In this document: in pieces, positions 27,673 to 40,191 of the stretch
Layout: every line of letters begins with the position of its first letter
Position numbering within the stretch: the first letter of the stretch is position 1
Assembly: GCA_019916065.1 (NCBI GenBank)
Contig: CM034239.1
Coordinates: 40,972,663-41,036,662, forward strand
Direction: 5' to 3'
DNA: 64,000 nucleotides
From: Vitellaria paradoxa
Taxonomy: Eukaryota; Streptophyta; Magnoliopsida; Ericales; Sapotaceae
Program-made: the position numbers and the translations under genes
The notes under the pieces: generated by a model
What the model was told of the DNA's origin: nothing
The model's input: only the letters and a program-made list of their open reading frames with translations
The model's database searches: none

Positions 27673-30202
27673 TATCATACCCTGAAATCCACAACCCGAA
27701 GACGTGAGAACTAAATCTCAAAACTACCACAAATAAATATACATCAAACACTATTAGAGCGGAAGCGAAATTATAATATTGTATTCACCATTAGATACTC
27801 TAAAGGTCTAACAAATGCTACAATGGATTATAAGACAATAAATTTTAAACTGGACTCAAAGCTAAAATCCAGAATACAAAAAACATAAATAAAATAATCC
27901 AAAATCAACTACTCTATCTTATAGGTCCATCACAATGCATCTGCTCCTATAAGATTAACTGTATAGGGTGAGTACTAAACCAAGTATGCTCAGTATAAAG
28001 CATATAAGAATAAGTTTGTTAATCGTGCAAGGCAAACAGCACTTAATTAACTTTAAAATTTAATAAACTCTTCATAAATTTCACAATATTATCACCATGT
28101 CCACTATTATCATGTCATTTTAAATTAAATAATAACTTAGTTGCAAGCTCGCAATCTTATGCTAAACAATACCAATCAACTCAATCACAATACACAATAT
28201 ATATTATGAGTCAGGTACTTTGCATAGTTTGTCTGTGGCTACAGAACTAAACCCAAATAATCTAGATAACTCCAGTCCCACAATCCTAGTTTATCGATAC
28301 CCCTGGTCTCATAGTCCCAATCTATCAAAACAAATCCCCAGACCTCAGTCATGGAATACAAATGGTCCCAAAGTCCCAAGTGTACAGATAGCCCTAGTTT
28401 TTCAATTCCAGTCTGTCACCTGATACCATGGTCTCTTAGTCTTAATCTATCGATAGCCCTAGTCCTATTGTCCTAGTCTATCAAATCTTCCTATTGTCCT
28501 AGTCTATCAAATTTTGCCTTAATAGGCTAAATATATACTGATACATCTGTCTATACACTTTGTAAATTTCTAGCCTATGGGATATACTAAACCACCCCGC
28601 GCAGTTTTCAGGGTTTTGGACCCTTGGACTCTTGAACCCATTCTTTTAGTATCTGCTATGTCCCTAATATCAAAAATCAATATTAATTCATATTTCTTTA
28701 ACAGCACATCATGTACAAGATTTTTCCTAATTAGGTTCTTTGTGTTCATCCCTTTATTACATAGGTTTTATGAAGTATATTTGTATTATGGGCTTAAGTT
28801 TCATGTTACACGTAGCATGCTTGCGTTTAAATAAGTAAACAAATCATATAAACTTACAACATCACATGTTTAAAAGGTATAAGGTTAACCAAGTTGAGAA
28901 ACCCAAATAACCTTAATATGTCATAACAATAGTCTAGAATAATCCATGCTATTTTAAGAAAAAAAAAGTATTTAAAAAATCTAAATTAAAAAAAAAAAAC
29001 AGTGGATTTCGCAGCTTGGGTGTAGACAGTCCGAAACTTCAGCCCTTTGACAGAATAGTTCGCAGCTTGGGTGCAAGTAGCCTGAAACTTCTGGCAACCC
29101 AAATTCAGCTACCCAGATTTCAGCTTTTTGAAAAAAAAAATCACAATACCTTGCAGCTTGCCCGCATGCATTGTGAGGCTTCGGCCATTCATTTTCTCCA
29201 AAATTTTTATAAAGTTTAAACTAGGAATGAAAATCTTTAAACATAAAAACATATAAATTTCCCACTTCTAAATATATATTCGTCAAAATTCAAAGCGTAG
29301 ATTAATTTATTTTTCTCATCTATTTATAAATACAAAATATATTAGCACGCTTCACAAATATGTCCAAAAATGTATATTTAAAACCCTTCAAGCATTTCCT
29401 TGTAATACTCAATATTAAATTCAGAAATTTCATAACCCATTCAAAATAAACCAACTCAAATAGCAACTCATGAACAGATTCAAAGAAGCATACTGTTGTA
29501 AACATATTAAGAAAAGCAAACTTATATACTAACTCCACTTACCTCAATACATATGTAGACGATCGGTATGTAAAAACGTTGCTACCAATTCAAGTTAGTT
29601 CTTCCTATAAACTCTTTGGCGAGCACCCATCCACACATGCAATTGACACGAACACGCTTTAAAAAAGATTGTAGGAGATTCCTCTCTACTTTCTTCTTAC
29701 ATGATCTTGCAAGAATTGCAGGAAAGCTCTCATTTCTCTCTTTTTCTCTCTAGGTCTGATTGTTGGGAGAAAATTTTAGAGACTAAGTATGGAGGGATTC
29801 ATATAAACAAACTAAATATCTTAACTCTCACTCATAGATACATGAACCCCTCTTAGCTCCTCTATCAAAACCCACCCCAAATTTCTCACAGGAGCCAAAT
29901 TTTGAATTTTCATCAGTCAATCTCTAGCCTCCTCGACACTTCATTAACTTCTTGCCACAGACTTAGCCAATAAGTATACATCTCTCCTTCATCCAACTAA
30001 AACACATGCACTTCTTCTCTTTCTAAATAGGAATGCACTCATCCTTATATATATATAAATACACATGTATGTACACAAAAAAGAACAATTACTAGGCTTG
30101 CACATTAAATAAATATATATGTCACACTAAATGAATCTAACAAAACAAAAATTAAATAAAATAAAATCTGAAGCAAATTAAACAAAAATATGGGTCTTTA
30201 CA
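27673..30202 (+). mobile_element. Probable solo LTR of a large Gypsy-type retrotransposon
   Basis: The start reads TATCATACCCTGAAATCC and the end GGGTCTTTACA, mirror-image termini of the TGT..ACCC / GGGT..ACA type seen in large plant Gypsy LTRs (the G of the opening TG would be mutated to A). Inside are GAGCGGAAGC near the left, GGGTGAGTACTAAACC and ATGCTCAGTATAAAGCAT near 27966-27998, and CTCTCTTTTTCTC near 29735, in the order I associate with such LTRs. Internal duplications occur: GCAGCTTGGGTG at about 29010 and 29061, and CCTAGTCTATCAAAT at about 28474 and 28498. No gag or pol lies within or beside it, and no 5-bp target duplication was found. It could alternatively be a fragment of an element's non-coding interior. 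Confidence 0.55.
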
Positions 30203-30355
30203 GCACTAAACATGTAGAAAGTTTTGCATACTAACTTTTAATTAAAAAAATTACTAAAAATATGATTTTTAAATGAGACATAAATACAACTTCTAATAAT
30301 TAGTGATAAAAATAACAAAAAATTAATATATAATATAATTTTTAGATGAATGATA

Positions 30356-30501
30356 GGGGTATTTGGTTGGTCAAAACCAACCAAAATTTACTAATTTTTT
30401 TGTAATTTCTTCTTATCAAGTTTTATTACATATCACTTTTATATCAAATTTTTGTACTTTTTTTATATTTTTTGATCAAATTTTTACCAACTAAACACCC
30501 C
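30356..30501. mobile_element. Miniature element, family C copy 1
   Basis: Ends GGGGTATTTGGTTGGTCAAA and, on the opposite strand, GGGGTGTTTAGTTGGTAAAA. The 146-bp body has the family core ATTACATATCACTTTTATAT followed by AAATTTTTGTACTTTTTTTA. A longer, disrupted relative follows at about 30630-30873. Confidence 0.75.
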
Positions 30502-30885
30502 AATAACAATTATTTTTGTTGGATCTCCCGTGGATGCGCCCCTCGTCATGAGCAAATGTCTCTAAGGTTAGGAGGAAGGAAAGAGATAACAACCCTAAAT
30601 GTAATAATTTGAAAAAAGAAAAAAATTTTGGAGTTTTTAGTTGGTCAAAATTAACTAAAATTTACTAGTCTTTACTAATTTTTTGTACTTTCTTCTAATT
30701 AAATTTTATTACAAAATTTATTACATATTCTTTTACATAAAATTTTTATATTTTTACTGTATTTTTTTATCAAACTTTTGCTAATCACGCGATTTATTAA
30801 GAGCGGTAATAAATTAGTATTAGTTCCAAGCTAAAATAAATAAATAAATAAAATTACCAACCAAACACCCCATATAGACAACTAA

Positions 30886-31365
30886 GGGTACGTTTGGCGC
30901 AACGAAAATCTCTGAAAATCTTTGAAAACCTCTAAAAATCTTTATACATTTTGACACATTCTTACCTTCTCAAAATTTAAAAAAAGTTCATTATCTTTCA
31001 AAGTAAAAATTTTTTCTCCAATTTAATTATGAACTCCCAAATTACTAAATGACACCCACTTTGACTATTTTTTGTGGGGTCGTAAAAATCGTTCTAACGA
31101 ATTGTAGAAAATCGTTCCGACAAAATCGCGCTGCCAACTTTCATCTAAGTGATTTTTATAATCTGTTTAGATGGATTGTGGTGTAAAGAAGTCAAAATTG
31201 CCTAAAATTTTGAATCCGTCTAAACGAAAATTTAATCCGTTTGAACAGAATGTTACTATTTATCTCCAAAACATACGATTTGAATTGTGTGCACTAAACA
31301 CAAAAAATTTTTTCAAACTATATTTTATCTCATTTTATTTTATTTTCACCATTTCAAACACAACC
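30886..31365. mobile_element. hAT-like element, family D copy 1 (about 480 bp)
   Basis: It matches 61851-62360 block by block: GAAAATCTTTAT, ACATTCTTACCTTCTC versus ACATACTCTTGCCTTATC, AATGACACCCACTTTGACTA versus AATGACACTTACTGTGACTA, and TTGTGTGCACTAAACA versus TGTGTGCACCAAACAT. Ends are GGGTACGTTTGGCGCAACG and, opposite strand, GGTTGTGTTTGAAATGGTG. Non-coding; the frame at 31171-31368 lies entirely in it. Confidence 0.75.
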
Positions 31366-32800
31366 TAAGGTACTTTTGCTATTTAATTTGATGGTGCCGA
31401 GGATGCGGTTCACTTAAAGTGTGCTTGAGACGGGAGTCGAAGAGGGGTGTTGCAGTCGGGGGGTCAACTGCAGCCGCAGTAGTCGACCCAAAACGACGTC
31501 GTTTCAGTATTTTTCTTCTCAAAATGACACCATTCCACTTAAGCCCGCATATTCGAATATGAACTGATGTATTTAAATATGTCATATTTGAATATGAGAA
31601 TTTAAGTAGAACGATATCATTTTTAAGAGAAAAATACTAAAAAAACGTTATTTTGATCAATTACAGTGACTGCAATCGACCCTCGACTGTAGGCCCGAGC
31701 CCGACGGGAGTTGGTAGGTGTAGGTGTTGTGTATGGTTGTCGATTGAGTCCCCGCGTCTTTGTACTTTTTACTGTTTCATTTTTGTCTGAGTTTTAAAAG
31801 CTGCAATCCTCTCTCTCTCTCTCTCTCTCTCTCGTGGCTGGGCTTTCAATTTTTCCAATGTCTCCTTTGACTTGTTCCGTTTGGAATTGGTGGACGGTGA
31901 GCTGCCCCCAACTTTCAATTTACTTTTGGATTTCACCCACCAACGGAAAATGATTTAATTATTATTACATATATATGTGTATATGTGTGTGTACATATTT
32001 ATAAAAATTATGCCAAAATGATGCATTAACAACATTCTCACAATGAAAATGTAGTTTAATAAGTCCTTTTCTTGATGTGAAATTTAAAAATTAATTTTAC
32101 TCATATTTTAAGGATTATTAAATAAAAATAAAAGTAAAATAATTTTAAATTTATTTTAATTTTGTGGGTAAATAGACACAGTAACAAAAATACTAAATTT
32201 TATAAGTACAGTAACTACATGTTTACATTTTTAAATAGGTTTGTAAAATGAATCTCGATACTTGAGTTCAATTCAATTATAAATTTGCCCAATCACAATT
32301 TTATAATTGATTATAATTTTTAACCCAACTAGAATTCGACTCATTGACTATAGCGCAAAATATCAAAATATTATTATTTGACTCAAGATTTATTCAATTG
32401 AAAATTATTTTTAATATGACTCAAATTATAAATAAATTAAATTTAGACCAAAGTTTTTAAATTCGTTAGTTTAATGAATTTTATGAAAACACTCTACTAT
32501 TTAAGAAATTATTAAGTTAGAGTATTACATAGTCAGATGATACGTTATACTAATTAAATATTTTTTTATAAAATTATCATTACATGAAAATTATCCTATA
32601 ATTAGGGCATTAATGCACGTATCTAAGAAGCCCTGCTCTTTCACCCATTTCTGTCACTAGTGCCAGTGATGCTCACTTTCTTTTTGCTAGTAGGAGTTGG
32701 CTGGCTACTTTATTTATTTATTTATTTATTCATTTTTTTTTTTGTAAATTTATTTATTCATTTTTTTGTAAGTTTATTTATTCATTTTTGGGTAAGAATA
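31366..32800. other. Gene-free spacer with microsatellites
   Basis: A (CT)n tract lies at about 31808-31834 and a (TTTA)n-rich low-complexity segment at about 32697-32790. The GC-richer piece 31385-31510 has a short minus-strand frame, without a domain. Confidence 0.5.
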
Positions 32801-33074
32801 CAATTAAAGATCATAAAGAGCAGCCAGCTGGTTTACATTAGGCTGCGACTACCAATTTTGATGTTTGACTGACTTTCTTTTTATTATTATGGAGAATCTT
32901 GCTATTTTAAACAAAAATACAATCAATGTAGGAACTGCAATTAAAGATCATAAAGAGCAGCCAGCTGGTTTACATTAGGCTGTGACTACCAATTTTGATG
33001 TTTGACTAACTTTCTTTTTACTATTACGGAGAATCTTGCTATTTTAACCAAAAATACAATCAATGTAGGAGTTG
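32801..33074. repeat. 137-bp tandem duplication
   Basis: CAATTAAAGATCATAAAGAG begins at 32801 and again at 32938, and similarity continues through the whole unit with few substitutions (for example GCTGCGACT versus GCTGTGACT). The second copy ends at GTAGGAGTTGCAA. The low divergence points to a fairly recent local duplication. Confidence 0.85.
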
Positions 33075-34066
33075 CAATAATCTCTTACTCCATGTATCGG
33101 GTCTTAAATTCTTTTTCACAACTAACGTATAAATCTTAATAATCTCTCCCTTTACATATGGTACATCTGGCCCCTTCTACAATTCTAGTTTTGGGTAAGA
33201 GAAAATGACAATCCATTTCTCTCAATGAACTGAAATTGATGGTATATTTGGACTCTGATATCAGTTGTTGAATGATCTTGAATCTCTCTCATCTCCAAAA
33301 CTTAACTCATCGGGTTATATTTTTCTTCATACTTATATACTGACCACCAGTGTCTTTTATAATCGATGTGAGAATATCAACAACTGCATATCACTCTTAA
33401 ATTATAATTAACTATTACTTAGCCTTAATTAAAAAATTATAAACTTGACACATTAAATTATCAATTTAAATTTACCGTATTCCTTTCTCTCATTAATAAT
33501 CGTAATTTTAACAAATTTTATACGAATAATGTACGCATGAAACAAAAGAAAAGTACATTAAAGATTAAAATTACCAAATAAACTTCTGCAAGTAAATAAT
33601 CATAGTAAAAAATTTTAATTGACAAAATATCATAATAGTTTTACTAAAATTATTAAAGTAAAATGTTTTTGGGTTTTTTTTATGTGAGCATTATTTTATT
33701 TTGACAAAATTATAAAATATCTATTTTACTATGAGACATTTAATTTATACCTTAAATCCATGTTAGTTTAATAAATTTTCTTAAAATTATAAATATAAGT
33801 ATAAAAAGTAATAGAACACTGTTATAACTTAGTAGATCAAGGAATTAATGTATACATTTTTTTTTTTCAATTAAATGGAGCGAAGTGATATTGAATTATA
33901 GCTCGATGAATAATCTTGACATTAAACCATGTTTTTACACCATTAATATTGAGAATAAATTTATGGAGAATTTGACATTTTTTAACGTTATGGTGTATTT
34001 TATATTACTAATTGTTTTGCCGAAAGTCGTAAATCGAAATATCTACATAATTGCACGTGCTCTTAT
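33075..34066. other. Gene-free AT-rich spacer
   Basis: Nothing identifiable; the frame at 33885-34130 reads partly into the next miniature element. Confidence 0.5.
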
Positions 34067-34196
34067 GGCCCTGTTTGGTACATTCAAAACAATCAAAATT
34101 CATCAAAATTCATTAATTTTTTATAATTAAATTTTACCACATATTACTTTTATATTAAATTTTTGTATTTGTATTTTTTTTTCAACCAAAAACCCC
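34067..34196. mobile_element. Miniature element, family C copy 2
   Basis: Ends GGCCCTGTTTGGTACATTC and, opposite strand, GGGGTTTTTGGTTGAAAAAA. The core reads CCACATATTACTTTTATATT then AAATTTTTGTATTT, as in copy 1. Confidence 0.75.
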
Positions 34197-36197
34197 ATAA
34201 AAGAAAAGATTCAATGGGAACATTGGGAAGCGCTGTCATCTAATTTAAGGCATGATTATTAAACCTTAAATTGATTTCTTTGCCGGTGATTAGGCGCGTT
34301 TGGAAGATTGACTCACCCTGTTTGTTATGGGCATAAAAAAAAAATGTTTTGGATCCGATGCTTTACCTAGGATCTAGCATGAAAATATTAAAATATAATT
34401 TTATTATTTATCTATCATACAAATTAAAAATATATATATAAAAGTACACGCATGCAATACACAAACATTAAATAATAAATATTTTATTATTTATTAGGTT
34501 GGTTATTTGATATTACAGTTTTTATCCAGTTATTTTTTATTGTGTAATTGTGAAAATAAAGAATATTTAATAAAAAATATTTAATAAATTCAGTTATCAA
34601 ATAGCCATACTATTTTCTTATATAATAGCATAGACTAAACTACAATAAGTGCTTAAAATTGGTTCAACACTTACTGATGATAGAGGTGCACATTTTAGCA
34701 CTAAAACTTAGACCGAGGCACAAGTTATTATTTTAAAAGATTTTGAAATTTTAATCAAAACATTCAATCTAAAATTCAAACTAAATTAAATTATTAGTTT
34801 CGATTTGATTGGATAATTTTATAAGTATAAATACACATATAATTATTCCTACTTGTCATAAAAGAAAAATAGAAAGAAAAGCATCTTGAATGTAAATTTT
34901 TGAATTGAAAACACTTAATTATTTAAATAAAAATATAAAAAAATGAACCCTCTAACTCATCCCAAAAGTAGCATTTTTTATGTTTCTTGTTTGAAAAACT
35001 TATAGATTTGACTTATTATTTAATATATATTATTTATATTAATAATATTGATTTAATTCAATTAATCAATCCTTAAAACTACAAATCAAATTGAATGATT
35101 TATTTTTTAATTTTTTAATCATATTTGAAGCGTAAATTTAAAAATCAAACAAAATCTAATAAAATGGACCAATTTACTGTAATTTAGGGCTTGTTTGTAA
35201 GTAAAAAAAGCGAAATATGTGGCTACAAATTTAAAAATTGAACAAAACCTATTAAGAGAGACCCATTTAATTTAATTTAGGATTCATTTGAAATTTAAAA
35301 CAAGAGGAATATATAACAATATTTTTTTTTAATGCTTGACAATACTTCAAAAGTTATTATAATTTTTTAAAATATTTTTTAATTTTTTATCAAACAATCA
35401 AAAATTTTTAAAAATACCTTAAACTTTTTACTAAAAACTAGAAATTATTATTAAAAATTTTAAATTTTTATTAAGCGTATAAAAAATTACTCTTAATTTT
35501 TATAAAAAAAAAATTATCCAAAACTTTTAAAATTTTCACCCCAAACGGACTCATAACAATTTTAACTGGTTGACTTTAGACATCCACGCGGATGGAATCC
35601 ACTATTCAGCTGAGGCCCGACCGTTCCTAGAAGTAGGGAATTGATAGGAACTGACAACAAATGCACTGGCACGTTACAGCTGTTTCTGCCAACTGTAGTT
35701 TGCAGTTGTTATAACAATAATATTGTCCTTTCATTTGGAAACGAAACATTTATTATTATTATTATTATTTGATCGGTCAGCGAAACATTATACGGGGCCG
35801 AGAAAACGCCAACCACTCATTGCATTCAACCCAACCTTATGCACAATAATAGCATAAATTATAATTTAAAAAAAAAGAATTATTTCACCTATATGTAATT
35901 GCTTTTGATCACAGAGTGAAAATTAATAATAACATAAAGCTTATTTTGAGTTTTAAATTTTGATACAAATTTTAAAAAGTATAATTTTTTAAATTGTTTA
36001 GATGTGTAGAGTGTGAAATAACATTTTGAATTATTTAGATATTGACGTTTAATTTGATAAAAAAAAAAGTTATTAGAAATTGTGTAAAAGTAAAATGAAG
36101 AGTCATGATACATATATGTATATATATGTATTTTCTAGTAAAAAGTTATTATAATTACATATATGTGTCTATAATATCATTTGAGTTACGATAATTT
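34197..36197. other. Gene-free AT-rich spacer
   Basis: No gene supported. A hAT-like element may span about 35189-35553 (GGGCTTGTTTGTAAG at the left, CACCCCAAACGGACTC at the right), but its ends match weakly. A (TTA)n tract lies at about 35750-35769. Confidence 0.45.
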
Positions 36198-36330
36198 GGT
36201 GGTATTTGAATGGTACAAAAAGTATAAAAAAGTATAAAAATTAATGTAAAAATAATTTGTAATAAAATTTGATTAGAAAAAATTTAAAAAAATTAGTAAA
36301 AATTTGTGAGTTTTGATAAACCAAACACCT
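36198..36330. mobile_element. Miniature element, family C copy 3 (inverted)
   Basis: Left end GGTGGTATTTGAATGGTAC; right end on the opposite strand AGGTGTTTGGTTTATCAAAA. The core is read on the minus strand (ATTACAAATTATTTTTACAT). Confidence 0.65.
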
Positions 36331-36716
36331 CTTAATTAATATATTGAGAACATATCATTATAAATTTCATTGTGTTTCTCCGTATCAAGATTGACCCAAA
36401 AATATTTTAAAATACTGAAAAATACCTTATTTTCAAAATTGATGTTACAAAAGTGTGTTTTATTTATGTTTTTAGAAATTTACAATTTGAGAAAATTGAC
36501 CCAAAAAAGTTTTTTTTTTTTTTTTTAAGAAAAACGAAAAGACCTGCTACTAGCGAGCGACATATTTTAATTTAGGATACATAAATGGTTGGATTTGCAT
36601 CAGTGTATCCATTAGCTATATTTGTATATAACATCCATAGTTAAATTGAATAGACATATCGATTGATTAGAAACAATGAATTTCAAATAGAGATGGAGAT
36701 AGATATGAAGGTGAAG

Positions 36717-37060
36717 AGTCCGTTTGAATGGCTAAAAAATATTAAAAGTTAAGAAAAGTGAATTGTTTTAATTATTTTTTTACGTTTAGAAAATCAACCA
36801 AAATTCATAAAAAGAATCCGTTAAAACGGTAAAAAGCAGGTAATTCCAATGATCTTCGTTAAAAGTTGTGTCAAAAAATTGACAAAAATTGAAAAAAGTG
36901 GGTAACTTTGTATACCTTTTTATAACTTTTTTTTTTTTTGTAAAAATTTGTAAATTTTAAATTTTAAAAGTAAATGTATGAAAAACGAAAATAACAAAAG
37001 GTGATAAATATTTGTAATTTTTTGTAAGTTTCAGTAATTTTTGACTAGCCAAACGGGGGC
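36717..37060. mobile_element. hAT-like miniature element, about 340 bp
   Basis: Ends GAGTCCGTTTGAATGGCTAA and, opposite strand, GCCCCCGTTTGGCTAGTCAA. The interior includes GGTAATTCCAATGATCTTCG near 36839 and no frame of interest. Confidence 0.6.
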
Positions 37061-37924
37061 AAAATTGAGTAAAAGAACCGAATCCACTTTTACCTGCAAA
37101 AATTCCATTTTAAACAATTAATGACGGAAAAGTTTAACCTACATTTAGGGAAGATTTGAGAAAGAATATATAATTTTAGTTTTTTTATCGAAATTTAATT
37201 TTTTTATTTTGTAAATTTTAAACATATTATTCACATTTAACAAACAAATTAAAAAATACATTTTCAAATAAGAAAATTCATATACGAAGGCTGAAAATTT
37301 TAAAATATTATTTTTTTTTTTATTTTCTATCAACACAGTTATTTTGTAAAAAATTTGCGCAGGCATCCTAACGTGAGCTTGGCTTTCATCTCCAATCATT
37401 TCACACTTTATTTAACAACCATCATAAATAATTCCGACAATCATTAAAACGACTTCATTGGGCAATTGATTAGTAAATACATCATACTCAATCCTTAAAC
37501 ATTCAGATTAAAACCATTAATTTCATCAAATTACCAAAACAAAATCAGATATGATTCAAGACAGATATATAACTAAAATTACTGTAATATACTTAATTCT
37601 TATCAATGTGATAATATCCATAGAAATTTTATAAAAAAATATTTTTTAAAATAAGAGCGTTCTTTGTAATTTTTAAATGCTTAAAGGAGGTTTTTGTAGT
37701 TTTTTTTTATAATTATAAAGGTATATGTAATTGTTACTTAATAATGTAAAGAGGAAAATGACGTTATTATGTAATAAGAGGTGGTTTGGCTCACCAATGT
37801 TTACCCCCCAAAAAAAAAAACTGTCTTATTAATTTTTCACTAAATATAAAACTAATTTTGATCATCAAATATAAAAATTACTTTTACTAATTTTCTTTAA
37901 ATTTTACTAATTTTTTAATTTTTT
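37061..37924. other. Gene-free AT-rich spacer
   Basis: No supported gene; the minus-strand frame at 37145-37399 is Lys/Phe/Ile-rich and lacks a domain. Confidence 0.5.
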
Positions 37925-38560
37925 TTCAAAATTTTCAACTTTTATAAAATTTTGTCATAAATCTTACTATCTACCAAAAAAACATATGTTTTCATAGGTG
38001 GAAAGTTATATATATATTTTTTTATTTTTTTGGTGATGCCAATGGCCCCTAAAAATGGCCACTATAAGTTTTAAGTGATTATAAGTCAACATAAGGCCTC
38101 TTTAGAACTAAAAAAAAAAACAAGGGGTAAATTTTTAAAATTTTCAACTTTTATAAAATTTTGTCATACATCTTATTATCTACTATAAAAACATATGTTT
38201 TTCATAGGTGGAAAGTTTTATATGTATATTTTCATTTTTCTGGTGATGCCAATGGCTCCTAAAAATGGCCACTATAAGTTTTAAGTGATTATAAGAAGTC
38301 AACATAAGGCCTATTTAGAACTAAAAAAAAAGGGGGGGATAAATTTTCAAAATTTTCAACTTTTATAAAATTTTGTCATACATCTTACTATCTACTAAAA
38401 AAACATATGTTTTTCATAAGTGGAAAGTTTTATATATATATTTTTATTTTTCTGGTGATGCCAATGGCCCTTAAAAATGGCCACTATAAGTTTTAAGTGA
38501 TTATAAGAAGTCAACATAAGGCCTGTTTAGAACTAAAAAATAAAAAAAAGGGTAAAGTAC
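37925..38560. repeat. Three-copy tandem repeat, about 210 bp per unit
   Basis: TTTTCAACTTTTATAAAATT begins at 37932, 38141 and 38353 (periods 209 and 212). Each unit continues through GGTGATGCCAATGGC, AATGGCCACTATAAGTTTTA and CAACATAAGGCCTNTTTAGA. Units 2 and 3 share the extra AAG in ATTATAAGAAGTCAAC, so they are the most recent pair. GGCCTGTTTAGAAC at each unit junction resembles a miniature-element terminus. Confidence 0.85.
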
Positions 38561-39526
38561 AAAAATTACTTGTTCATTCAAACGATATTGGAAAATAATT
38601 TTTAAATTGTTGGTATTATTCTAGCAAATTTTTGAGTAGATTTGGCCCCAAACAAACCCTCTAATTGACCTCCAAGGTTCCGACCTTATCCCTTCGGTTT
38701 TTTCAGCAGTTTTAATGACTTCGACGACCCTTACTCAGCCAACCAGTTTAGCTTTCAGTGTCGGCGTCAGTGCTGCCATTACAATTGGCTAGCAGCTTTA
38801 TAGTTCTTCAGTTGTTACCCCATTCTTCCAAACCCTAATTTTATGAAGAAATGACGATTTATTCTCGCTTTAACCGTTGTAATTAACAAGCAATAGAGAG
38901 CATGATTATATTGTTGACTGAAAATGCGGAGATTTGACTGTCGCCATTGAAATTAGTGAGATTAAAGTGAGACTGAGGGTAAAATGTATGAATGATTTTT
39001 GTACTTTATGAAAAAAAGAAATTTCTGGTAATTTTTACTTTTTTTGGGCATTTTGGCAGCGCCTCAAAAGTTACTAAAAATTTTAAAATTTTCTCTAATT
39101 TTTTTACCAAATAATCAAATATTCTTAAAAATTCTTAAAAATTTTCTAACTTTTTGTCAAACAATCAAAATTTACTAAAAATTTTAAATTTTTACCAAAC
39201 GTATAAAAAATTACATCTATCAATTTTTGTCAATAAAATTTCAAAAGTTCCTAAAAAGGGGTAGAGGGGGTTGCACTGATTTTTGTACTGCAGAAGTTGA
39301 AGTGTAAAATATCAAAAGTATTAATTTTTTTCGAATTAGGACCATCAGATGAAGACCATTAATTTTTAGTTTTAATCAATTTAAATCAGAATCATTAAAT
39401 GTTTTAAAGAAACTAATGTATTCTATTCTTTGGCACCTGCGGGGGCAAAACCATTACAACCCCCTCTCTGTCCTATGTGAATGGGCGAACTGTAACATTA
39501 TAATAGTGGTCCTAGCCAATAATTTA
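38561..39526. other. Gene-free spacer
   Basis: The part 38640-38990 is less AT-rich but holds no long frame. Repeated AAAATTTTAA-type low complexity occurs at 39060-39230. Confidence 0.45.
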
Positions 39527-39678
39527 GGGCTCGTTTGGAGCCAAAAAAAAATTAAAAAATTTTAAAAAATTTTAAAAGTTTTTAAATTCTTCTAATTACA
39601 TTTTACCATCTATCATTTTTACATTACATCAATCCTATCCATTAATTTTTTTTAATTTTTTTAAGATTCCAAACGCCC
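39527..39678. mobile_element. hAT-like miniature element, family A copy 2 (inverted)
   Basis: Left end GGGCTCGTTTGGAGCC; right end TTCCAAACGCCC. The body reads as the reverse complement of 2049-2205, including TTTTTACATTACATCAATCC. No target duplication remains. Confidence 0.75.
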
Positions 39679-39875
39679 TCTTATCCTAAAACCGGGAACT
39701 CTTTTTGAACAGTGAAACTTATGGGGATGCCCTAACATGCATCCTATTCGTCAGGCGTTGAGCGACTTTAGTCCATTGTCATTATGTGTCCAACCAGGTG
39801 TCACCTTCCTTGCATTACTGTGTCACCAGCTGCCGCCTTGGCAAAAGAGCTACGGATAGTCCAAAATAACTTTCA

Positions 39876-40191
39876 CCTCTCTCTCTCTCTCTCTCTCTCC
39901 CCAATTCGAAAGCAAAACCATCTCTGGCTTTCTCTCACTATCGGGCCCCACACTGAAACTCAACCCTACTGAACCTTCTGCCAAATTTCAAACCACACGA
40001 TCGCAGAATCTGATATCTGGCTACAGCTTACTCCCTCAACTATATATAAATATATGTATAATATATAATGGGCACAGCCTCACAGCTCATGTGGCAAATC
40101 TACCTCACGTGGTATTCTGAGCAAAAGTTTGCCATAACTTGCTTCTTCTTCTTGTGAGCCCAGAGCTCCTGTTTTGTTTGGTTTTGAGACA
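39876..40191 (+). promoter_or_regulatory. Promoter and leader of the 40.2-kb gene
   Basis: A (CT)n pyrimidine tract (39876-39899) and a TATA-type TATATAAAT at about 40041-40049 precede the ATG by about 145 bp. CACGTGG, a G-box/ABRE-type core, occurs at 40106-40112, downstream of the TATA box and so probably in the leader. The assignment is by motif only. Confidence 0.45.
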
